Below, in pieces: positions 1-7,786 of a stretch of 14,492 bases of DNA. This DNA is from Pelagophyceae sp. CCMP2097 (Eukaryota; Sar; Pelagophyceae), in NCBI GenBank assembly GCA_026770575.1, contig MU657407.1, positions 59,639 through 74,130 of the forward strand, given 5' to 3'. Position 1 is the first letter of the stretch, and each line of letters starts with the position of its first letter. The translations under genes and the position numbers were made by a program. Under the pieces are notes generated by a model that did no database searches, was not told where the DNA came from, and was given only the letters and a program-made list of their open reading frames with translations.

Positions 1-640
1 ACGGCCGCGCCAACGCCAGTGCCGACGCCCGGTCCGACGCCCAGCCCGACTCGGACGGCCGCACCAACGCCAGTGCCAACGCCAGTGCCGACGGCCAGTC
101 CGACGGCCAGTCCGACGGCCGCGCAAACGCCAGTGCCGACGGCTATTCCGACGCCCAGTCCGACGGCCGCGTTAACGCCAGTGCCGACGGTCAGTCCGAC
201 GCCCAGTCCGACGGCCGCGGAAACGCCCGTGCCGACGCCGCGGCCGACGCCCGTGCCGTCGCCGCAACCGACGCCCGCACCGTCGATGCGGTCGACCCCC
301 GTGCTGTCGCGTCAGCCGACGCCTATGCCATCGCTGCGGCCGACGCCCGTGCCGTCGCCGCAACCGACGCCCGCGTCGTCGCTGCGGCCGACGCCCGTAC
401 CGTCGCCGCGGCCGACGGCCGTACCGACGCCGCAACCGACGTCCGCGCCAGCGCCTATACCGACGCCGCAACCGACGTCTGCCCCGACGCCTGCGCCGAC
501 GGCGAATCCGACGGCGAATCCGACACCCAACGCCTTTTGTATCTTCGACGTCCGTTCCGACGTCCGTTCCGACGTCCGTCCCGACGTCCGTCCCGACGCT
601 CAGTCCGACGAAGAAGCCCGTCGTCGCGTTCGAACCGACG
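1..640 (+). repeat. Degenerate Pro/Thr-coding hexanucleotide repeat (stalk)
   Basis: A degenerate ccgacg / acgcc(n) hexamer array codes for about 200 residues of PTP(V/S/A)PT-type sequence, with SPQPTPAPS-like and PTANPTAN variants. In surface proteins such tracts form extended, usually O-glycosylated stalks. Frame 1 is open to the left edge (TAAPTPVPTPG begins at base 1), so the tract starts outside the window. From about 542 the same periodicity (SVPTSVPTSVPT) continues in frame 2. Confidence 0.85.
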
Positions 641-3600
641 GCCGTGCCGCGCCCGGCGCCCTCTGCGGCGTCGATAGTGGCGTCGTGCGGCACGCTGCGG
701 GCCTTCGGCCGCGTGCCGCCCGCGCCGGCGCTGCTCCAGGCTCGCTACACCACGTCGGGCTCCGAGGTGATCATCACCTTTACCGACGACACGGACCAGG
801 GCGGCGTCGTCACGGGCGCTTCCTTTCCCTGCGCGCGCATCCTCGACTTTCAGGGCGTCAAGACCGCCAAGTGCTCCTGGTGCGTGCCTTCCGGGCCCCT
901 GTTGCAAGGTCTTTTGAGAAGACTCTGCCTCGTCCCTAAACGGGTCCGGGGGCGCGCGCGGTGACACAGCCTGGGAAATCAGCATGGCTCACGATAAACA
1001 TGCAGGTCGTCGGCGTCGCAGCTGGTCGCCACCGTCAACGACGCACTGGCACTTGTCACGGACTCGACCGTCACCTTGCTTGGCGACAGCATTAAGCGCG
1101 CATGCGGCGTGGCCTCGGAGCGATGTGACTGCGACGAGTTCGCCGGCGCCTCGGCGGCGGCGATCGAACCACCGTCACCGAACCTCGTGCCGACGGCGCT
1201 CCTAGAAGGCCCCGAGGAGCCCGGTGCCTGTGAAGGTGCGACGCCTTTGACGCGGCGGCGCCGTGCATGCCGCGACGGTGCCTTATCCCATGCAATAGGC
1301 CTGACCATCGACTCGTCGCAGTCGACGGGCAGTGGCGGGCGCGACTTGTCGTTCGTCTGGTCCGCCGACGCGGTCGACGCGTCGGCGCTCCGTGACGCCG
1401 TCGACCGTGCGAACGAAGGGCCGCGGGGCAGCTCGAGCCTCGTGGTGACGCCAGCGCAGCTCGCGGCGTTCGTGGACGCGGGCGCTGCGTCCATGACGGT
1501 GCGCCTCGAGGTCACGAACTTTCTCCTCGGCCAGGCCACTTCGGCGCCGTTTGCGGTGAAAATCCGAACCGACGTATGATCTCGCCTGCCTGCGTCATTG
1601 TCGTGCGCAAAACGCGCCTCGGAAAATCGACCGAGGGACGCTCCTCGCGACAACCTTAGACGGACGGTTGCCGGGCCCCGCGAGGGGCACTTTTTCGCGG
1701 CCGGTGCCGCAAAGTCAACGCGCGTCAACGATTAGGCGCCGCCGAATGTGCTCATCGTCGGCGGGACCGTCTTCGAGTTCACGCGGCCAGAGCAGGTGTC
1801 GATCCTGATCAAGGGCATCGCGACGAGCTGCGACGGGCGGTCGGCCGCTGACCGCGCCGTCGGCTTTGATTACGCGCTCCTCGACGCTGCGACGCGCGCC
1901 GACCTGTCGCTGCCGAGCGAGTCCATTGATCAGAATTACTACAAACTTGCGCCGTACTCGCTCGCCGTCGGCGAGTACGTGCTCGATGCGACGGTGACGG
2001 ACCTTAAAACAGGGGCCAGCGTCTCGGCGACGGCGGCCGTCGTGATCAAGCGGTCGGCCGTCGTCGCGGTAATTTCGGGCGGCGTTGTCCCGGCAGGCTC
2101 GCGTGCGCGCGTCTCCGCGGCCAAGTCCTATGACCCCGACGCAAAGGGCCTGACGGGCGCCGCCGCCGGCCTCGGCTTCGCCTGGGCGTGCGTCGAAGGT
2201 TGCGCGGCGTTCGACCCGCCGCTCGAGGACGGGGCGCTGCCGTACACTGGCGAAGCGTTCATCCTCGACGACTCGCTCGTCGCCGGCGCGTACCTATTCC
2301 AGGTCACCGTGACGGCGAGCTTCGGCCGCACCGCCGTCGCAAACGCTGCCTACGAGCTCGCGTCTACGGACGTCCTGAGTGTTGTCATCGACACACCGGG
2401 CGTGGTCCGCGTCAGCAGCTCGCGGCGGTTCTCCCTCGCCGCGGCCGTGGCGCCGAGCTCGCTCGGCCGGACGTACGACGGGGCGACCGTAAAGTCGGAA
2501 TGGATACCGACATCGGGCGCGCTCGATGAGGACCTCACGCTCGCATACTGGGCGCGGACTTTCGCTTCGCAGTCGCAACGGCCCGATGTTCTTCCGGGCC
2601 AGCGGCGGCTGCAGACCGCGGCGAGCGGCGCGCGCGACCACAACCTCGTCCTCCTGCCCGGCGCGCTCGTGCCCTACGCCACGTACACGTTCACACTCTC
2701 GGCGGCTCTGGAGGAAACGCATGCCTTTCTTTACAGCAGCGCCTCGGTCATCGTCGTCGTGGCGAGCCCGCCGACGTCGGGCGTGCTCCGCGTCGAGCCC
2801 GGTTTCGGCATCGCGATCGAGACCCAGTTTTCGCTCGAGACGATATTCTGGGTCACGGACGACGGGCCTCTCCAGTACGCCTTCTTCTCCGAGAGCACCG
2901 ACGGGATCACGCGTGGGTCGACGCTGAACGTGCCGAGTCTGGCGACGGTGCTGCCCGGCGTCGTCCTGGCGCCGGGCGCGCCGAACGTCACGCTCGTCGC
3001 CTACGACACGCTCGGCGGCTCTGCCCAAACATCGGCGAGCGTCCAAGTGGGCGCGTCGACGCTCACGGGCGAGGCGCTGAGCACCTTGTTGGACGCGCTG
3101 CTCCGCGACGCGTTTTCGCTCGGCGACGCCGCCGCGGTGTGCCGCATCGTCGTCGCCTTCTTCCCGGCCGCAGGCAAAGACGAGGCGATGCTCGACACGC
3201 TCGCCGACGCCATCGCAGGCATCGTCGACGGCCTCGGGTCCGCGTCTTCGAGGCAGCGGCTTGGGCTGATTAGAAGGCTCGCCACGCGCAGGCGCCTCGA
3301 CTTTTTCGTCTCGCAAGACGCCGAGCCGTTTACAATCGAGCAGACGGCGCCGGCGCTCCTGAGCACGACGGCGACCCCGGGCGGCCTCTCGACATTTGCG
3401 GCGTCCATATCGCTCGAGAGCGTGCAGGCCCTCGCCGCGCTGTCGACGGAGGTCGGCCTCGGCGACTCGACGGCGCAGTCCATCATCTCGTCGCTCTCCG
3501 GCCTCCTCGACTCGACGCCCTTCGTGAGCAAGGCCACGGCGGCGACAAACGAGACCGCATCGTCGGCCTCGGGCGACGGCGGCGGCGGCGCAGACGCTGC

Positions 3601-6600
3601 CGCGGTGCGGAGCGCCGCTGTCGCCAACGTGGCGGCGTCTGCGCTGAGTTCCGCTGTCGACTCGATGGCGTCGGCGCAGCTCTTCGACGCCGTGCTCGGC
3701 GAGTTCGCCGTCTCGGTGTTTTCCAAAAACCTGGAGACGATTGCGCAGAAGCTTGGCGGCGACGCCGGCGGCTCGCTCGCCCTCGGCGCGTCGGGCGCCG
3801 CCGTCGACGTCGGTAGCGGCGGCGGAGATTTCGGCGTGCTGGACGTGGCGCTCAGCGCTTTTGCCGTCAACCCGCACGCGGCGGCCGCGGCGACGGTTTT
3901 GGCGTCCGACGTCGTGCGCTTCGGCGCGAATTCTGCGTCGGACTCGTCGCAGGCACGGCGGCGCCGGCTTCACGAGAGCTTCCCGATTGGGTTCTTGACG
4001 CGCAGGCGCCTCGCGACCAACGAGACGGTGTCTGCGGCGGCGACGATTTCCGTCTCGCTGCAGCTGCGCACGGCGTTGACGGACGTGTCCGCGCCGGTCG
4101 ACACGAACCTGTCGTGCGCCTGCGGCGAGTACAGCAACCACTCGTTCGTCTGCCCCGACAGCACGAAGCTGACCGTTCTGTGCGACGGCGGACCCGCGGC
4201 GACGACCGAGGTTTTTTGCCCGCGCGCCGAGGCAAACTGCACCGTCTGGGACGGGTCCGCCTGGTCCCCGTCCGGCTGCCGCGCCGTCCTGCGGGCCAAC
4301 TCGACAATATGCGAGTGCGACGTCGTCGTCGACGAGCCGGCCGACTACGCCACAAAGAACAGCCTCGGCGCCTTGCTGAGCGCGTACGGCGCGGTGCTCT
4401 CGACGCCCATCGATCCAAAACGCGCCCTGCCCATGTTTCTCGCGCTCGCGGTGCTGCTCGGCCTCACGCTGCTCGCCAGCGCCTACGGCAGCCGGCTGGA
4501 CAGGCGCGACGCTGCGAGAGTCGTGGGGCTGGCCGCCGCCGCCGCCATCGAGGCGGCCTCCCCCTCGCCGCCGCCGCCGGGGCACGACGCCGTCGCCGGC
4601 GCCGGCGGCAGCGCGGCGGCGGCGCGCCCGCCCACCGCGTGGCCGCGGGCGCTGGGCGCGCTGCGCATGAACCACCCCTGCGTCAACTTTTTCGCCGTAC
4701 ACTCGCCGTCCGTCCCGCGCGCCGCGCGCGCGGTCAACTTCGGCGTCGAGGTTCTCGTGTTCATGTTCACGGCGTGCCTGCAGGAGAATCTTGTCCAGTT
4801 TGACCCCGGATGCGCAAACGACACCGACGAGGGCACGTGCCTCTCGCACAGGACGGGCGTCTGGGCCGGCGGCAACGAGCTCTGCTCCTGGAATCTCTGC
4901 GCGCAGTCCTGCGACGTCTACTCGCCGCCGCAAAATGGAGCGTACGACCCGCCGGCGCTCTTCCTCGCCGCCCTCACGCTGGCCTTGACGCTGCCGTTGA
5001 CAAAGGGCTGCGCATTCATCTTCGAGGGATTCATCATCGCGCCGCTGCCGCCAGCGATTGTGGCGATCCGTGCCCGGCTATGCGCCCGGCGCGGCGGCGG
5101 CGACGCGGGCGCGGGACGGCCGCCGACGCCAGACGGCGGCGGCGCGGAAATTTCCAACGACGTGGTCGACCCCGCGGACCTGCAAGTCGCCATTGTCGAC
5201 GCGGCGGCGGCCGGCTCGCTCGCCAGCGACGCTCCGATCGATGTGCACTTGGATGTCGGCGTCGGATTCGACAGCGAATACGGCGACCTCGAGGTCGCGT
5301 CCCCGGGCCCGGCGCTGAAGCCCGCGCTTTCGATGGCCTGTCTGCTCGATGAGCTGGGGGCGCAGCTCGGCCCCGGCGCCAACCGCGAGGCCGCGGGCGC
5401 TGCCGCGAAGAAGTCATCGATACGGCGCGCCGTGTCGTTGCGGAGCGCCGTGTTCGCCGTCAAGCTCTCGGCGCACGACTGCGACGACGACGAGCGCGCG
5501 CTCGAGGGCGAGCTTGACGCGTTAACGCTGTTGACGCGCGGCGTCGTCGAGCAGCAGCTTGCTGAGCTCGCGGCCTGCCTGGCGCTCGTCGAGGCGCGAG
5601 AGGGCCAGCACAACGGGCAGGCGATTTGGGCGCTGCGGCGACTGGCGGTGCAGCGCAGCGCCGAGTGGGGCTTATCCGAGGGGAAGGTCGTCGACGCGGG
5701 CCTGGCCCGGCGGCGGCTCCGTGGCGACCTCATCCTTGCGCGTAATACCCTGGGGGCGCTCGAGGCGACTCTGGAGCCGGCGGCCGGCGCAGACGACGAA
5801 GCGCTGCAGCAGGGGCGGCGAGACATCATCCTCGACATGCTGCGGCTAGCGCAGCTCGACCCACGCCATCGCTTCCTGCATTTGATGGTCAGCGAGGCGA
5901 TGGAAGGCGAGATTGAGGCGCCCGAGGAGGCGCCGCGGCTCTGCAGCTACGTTGCCGCGTGGCTCGCCTACGGTGGCCTCGTCGCCGGCTGCGTTTATTA
6001 CCTCGCGCTGTGGGCGTCGATCTGGGGCACGGCCGAGGCGCGGGTTTGTCTCCTCAACTGCGCGGTTATCCTCGTCCTCTACTACGCCATCGTCAAGTCC
6101 TTTGCCGTCCTCTTCCTCGGCGCGCTCCTTCCGCGCATCGCGCGCATCCCGATATTGCGCTTCGACGCCGTCGAGAAGCTCTTCGCGCCCAAGTTCCCGC
6201 ACGTCGTCCGCGCGCCCGGCGCGCTGACGCTCCTCAAGGCGCTAGCGCGGGACCGCGGCGCAGGCGTGCTTGCGGCCGTACATCAGGTCGGGGCCGTCGC
6301 CGCCGAATCGGAGCTCAGCGGCGTCGGCGAGCTGCTCGCGGCGAGCGACGCCGCGGCGGTCGCCGCGTTCGTGGAGCACCACCTCGACGACGTCCATGCA
6401 GCGGAGCTGTCGCACACGTCTCTCGCGCTCAACGCTGCGCTCTTTCTCCTCTTCTTCCTCGTCGTCATGCCCGGCGAGCTGCAGGACCTCATCGTCGAGG
6501 AGTCGTTTGCGTTCGTGCCCATGCTGGCGCAGGACATCCTGCCCGCCGCCGTCACCCGCAACGGCCGCTCGGGTGTCGCCGTCGTCCTCTTCTTCTCCGG

Positions 6601-6688
6601 CGTCCTCATCGCCGTCTTCGGCGTCGTCGTCGACGCGGTGCTGCACTACAGCCCCGTCACGCTCGCGGCGCGCAAGTTCGGCTGCTAA
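1..6688 (+). CDS. Polycystin-1-like REJ/GPS multi-pass membrane protein, 5' partial
   Basis: Large surface receptor-like protein whose start lies left of the window. Proposed coding parts are 1 to about 528 (frame 1), then about 530-879, 1006-1229, 1299-1573 and 1736-6688, all in frame 2. Order: Pro/Thr stalk (to about 640); REJ-type ectodomain, seen as CARILDF..KCSW, then SSASQLVATVND and VTLLGDSIKRAC across intron 1, LTIDSSQSTGSGG after intron 2, and SYDPDA..FAWAC near 2128-2200; a Ser/Ala-rich helical region (3060-4080); a Cys-rich GPS-like region (4109-4340); and membrane segments near 4427-4490, 4737-4795, 4953-5070 (one or two), 5945-6035, 6048-6132, 6425-6495 and 6570-6652. HPCVNFF..SVPRAAR before the second segment and SYVAAWLAYGG in the fourth resemble PKD1-family membrane regions. 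An approximately 870-base hydrophilic, helix-rich loop separates segments three and four. No PLAT domain or obvious polycystin channel pore is visible. A role in adhesion, sensing or gamete recognition is inferred from the family only. Confidence 0.75.
880..1005 (+). other. Intron 1 of the REJ/PKD1-like gene (126 bp)
   Basis: Frame 2 meets a stop at 962-964 and another at 995-997. Splicing GTGCGT at 880 to ACATGCAG ending at 1005 joins TG to G, restoring a Trp codon, and gives KCSW-SSASQLVATVND, the expected REJ pattern. A CTCAC-type branch site lies near 988-992. The length is 3n, so the reading frame is the same on both sides. Confidence 0.7.
1230..1298 (+). other. Probable intron 2 of the REJ/PKD1-like gene (69 bp, no in-frame stop)
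   Basis: The frame is open throughout, but the 23 residues it would add (rich in Arg, unlike the flanks) interrupt a REJ-type pattern. GTGAAG at 1230 and GCAATAG ending at 1298 would join GAC directly to LTIDSSQSTGSGG. A second donor at 1236 (GTGCGA) would give a 63-bp intron and keep two more residues (EG). Retention would also be translatable, so this could be alternative. Confidence 0.5.
1574..1735 (+). other. Intron 3 of the REJ/PKD1-like gene (162 bp)
   Basis: The upstream exon ends FAVKIRTD and is stopped by TGA within the donor GTATGA (1574-1579). The acceptor GATTAG ends at 1735, preceded by a TCAAC branch-like sequence at about 1725. Splicing in phase 0 gives RTD-APPNVLIVGG, with the REJ-like frame continuing to 6688. 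Confidence 0.65.
4109..4345 (+). other. GPS-like Cys-rich membrane-proximal segment
   Basis: This part of the coding region carries LSCACGEYSN, VLCDGG, VFCPRAEANC, CTVWDGSAW, SGC and STICECDVVV, ending about 85 bases before the first membrane segment. The Cys and Trp spacing is that of the GPS motif at the end of GAIN domains in polycystin-1-like proteins and adhesion receptors. The usual His-Leu-(Ser/Thr) autocleavage triad after the last CxC is replaced by Asp-Val-Val-Val, so self-cleavage is not expected. Confidence 0.6.
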
Positions 6689-6746
6689 AAGGCCGCGCGG
6701 AAGAAGTAGACGCGCGCCCCTCCTACGCCGGCCGCGCGCCCGCCGA

Positions 6747-6829
6747 CCTCCGCCGCGCCGTCGCCGGACGCTGTGGTCGTCCGACGCGGCCTCCGCCGCG
6801 CCGTCGCCGGACGCTGTGGTCGTCCGACG
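6747..6829. repeat. Tandem duplication, 40-bp identical copies, 43-bp period
   Basis: Copies at 6747-6786 and 6790-6829 begin cctccgccgc and end tcgtccgacg, with no mismatch by eye. They are separated by the trinucleotide cgg. It lies in the presumed 3' flank of the PKD1-like gene. Perfect identity suggests a recent slippage or unequal-exchange event, or an assembly artefact. Confidence 0.9.
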
Positions 6830-7165
6830 TGTTTGTGGGCACAAAGCGCGAATCCGCGCCGAAACAGCGGCCTTGGAATCAAGTAGGATCCCTTCCGCAA
6901 CCCCCTCGTGCTCCTCGGGGTGTTATCCACACCCCCGGGGCCGTTTAACATAATGTATAATCAGTACAAGTACCAATCACGGCGCGTCCAGCCCCGGGGG
7001 ACCTTTCCGTGACGCAGTCGCATCTACCAACTCATGCCTCCTTGTCCTCCGCCCCGTCGGAAGCGCCTGCGCGGCGCGCCGCTCAAGACCTTCGAAGCGC
7101 CTTAGAGACGCCCCGCGTCCCCGCCCGATGCGCCATCTCCGGCCGCGGCCGGCAGCGACTCGGGC

Positions 7166-7179
7166 CTTTAAAATATTTC
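7166..7179 (+). promoter_or_regulatory. TATA-like run, possible promoter element of the TSTD2-like gene
   Basis: An isolated ctttaaaatatttc run in otherwise GC-rich sequence lies about 40 bases left of the transposon. In the pre-insertion arrangement it would sit about 180 bases before the TSTD2-like start codon; now it is about 610 bases away. This is suggestive only, because TATA use in this organism is unknown. Confidence 0.25.
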
Positions 7180-7208
7180 TGGGGACGCTCATTGCAAGTG
7201 CGAGGCCT

Positions 7209-7216
7209 TTGGCCGC
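7209..7216. repeat. Left copy of the 8-bp target-site duplication TTGGCCGC
   Basis: Immediately precedes the left terminal inverted repeat and is identical to 7649-7656. Removing the element and one copy would rejoin ...gaggcct-TTGGCCGC-aagtcg.... Confidence 0.85.
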
Positions 7217-7648
7217 TAAGGTAGGACTTAGTTATTTTTTAACTTGTTTATGGCGAGTTATCCTTGCTTTTCGGCCGCCAACTAACTCGTAATTGGGAGA
7301 GTGGCATCCAACTCGCCTCGAGTTAGTTATTCGGCGGTCGATGAGCCAACTACCTCCAAGTTGAGTTGAGACAGCATTAGTCAGATCCAAATATTTCAAG
7401 GCGAAATTGCTGTCAATTATTCGACATTTACCCTATTATGAGCCTTTTTTACCCATTTTCAACTAAAAATACCTGAGTTTCTATGTTTTCCCGTCAAAAC
7501 CAACTCTAAATGAGTTGACGAAAATTTGATTGACAACTAACGACTGGCCCAGTTGCCTCGAATATTTTGACCGACAACTCACTCAACTCAACTGGGAAAA
7601 TACAGAGGCTTTAATCAACTCCAACTCCAGCAACTAAGTCCTACCTTA
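7217..7648. mobile_element. hAT-like miniature inverted-repeat transposable element (432 bp)
   Basis: Perfect 17-bp terminal inverted repeats, TAAGGTAGGACTTAGTT at 7217-7233 and its complement at 7632-7648, are flanked by a perfect 8-bp direct repeat TTGGCCGC (7209-7216 and 7649-7656). Eight-base target duplications and ends fitting YARNG (here TAAGG) are hallmarks of the hAT superfamily. The interior has no coding capacity, is clearly AT-richer than the surroundings, and is packed with CAACT/AGTTG motifs. It is therefore a non-autonomous element that needs a transposase made elsewhere. Intact ends and an unmutated target duplication suggest fairly recent insertion. Confidence 0.9.
7275..7337. 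repeat. Internal inverted repeat of the miniature transposon
   Basis: CCGCCAACTAACTCG at 7275-7289 is complementary to the arm at 7319-7337 (CGAGTTAGTT..GGCGG), allowing a small bulge. The loop is about 29 bases. It sits in the left subterminal zone, where hAT transposases usually bind repeated short motifs. It could equally be a trace of the element's origin. Confidence 0.6.
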
Positions 7649-7656
7649 TTGGCCGC
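7649..7656. repeat. Right copy of the 8-bp target-site duplication TTGGCCGC
   Basis: Immediately follows the right terminal inverted repeat and is identical to 7209-7216. It marks the right junction of the insertion. Confidence 0.85.
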
Positions 7657-7685
7657 AAGTCGCGTCGGCGGACCCTTTATCAGCG

Positions 7686-7700
7686 ATGCCTTTTATTTGA
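7686..7700 (+). other. Possible four-codon upstream ORF before the TSTD2-like gene
   Basis: ATG CCT TTT ATT TGA lies 86 bases before the proposed start at 7787. If it is within the transcript leader it could reduce initiation at the main start. The transcription start is not visible in sequence, so its relevance is uncertain. Confidence 0.25.
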
Positions 7701-7786
7701 GACGAGCTCCGGACGCGGTTCGAGAGCCCTGCGAGGCCTCGTGCGAAGGCGCTGCGGTAAGGTGAGGCAGCTTCGAGTCACCGGCG

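Larger units (their letters stand above)
6689..7216. other. Intergenic region between the PKD1-like gene and the miniature transposon
   Basis: No supported gene. It starts GC-rich with a tandem duplication (6747-6829) and contains a short AT-rich stretch around 6940-6975 and a TATA-like run (tttaaaatattt) at about 7167-7178. The polyadenylation site of the upstream gene should lie near the beginning; I see no clear AATAAA. No tRNA or other structured RNA was recognised. Confidence 0.6.

Noticed and set aside
1..530. Repeat array considered as CRISPR or satellite DNA
   Set aside because: Units are degenerate hexamers in coding phase, with no conserved repeat plus unique spacer structure. It is a Pro/Thr-coding tract.
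2294..4933. An 879-codon open frame on the minus strand opposite the PKD1-like gene
   Set aside because: Very Arg/Ala/Gly-rich with no domain pattern. It is the expected shadow of a GC-rich, GC3-biased gene on the other strand, whose product shows REJ, GPS and membrane features.
7755..7770. Strong donor-like GTAAGGTGAGG just before the TSTD2-like start
   Set aside because: No acceptor within the leader gives a sensible intron, and splicing out from here would remove the well-placed ATG at 7787. Noted only as a possible leader intron donor.
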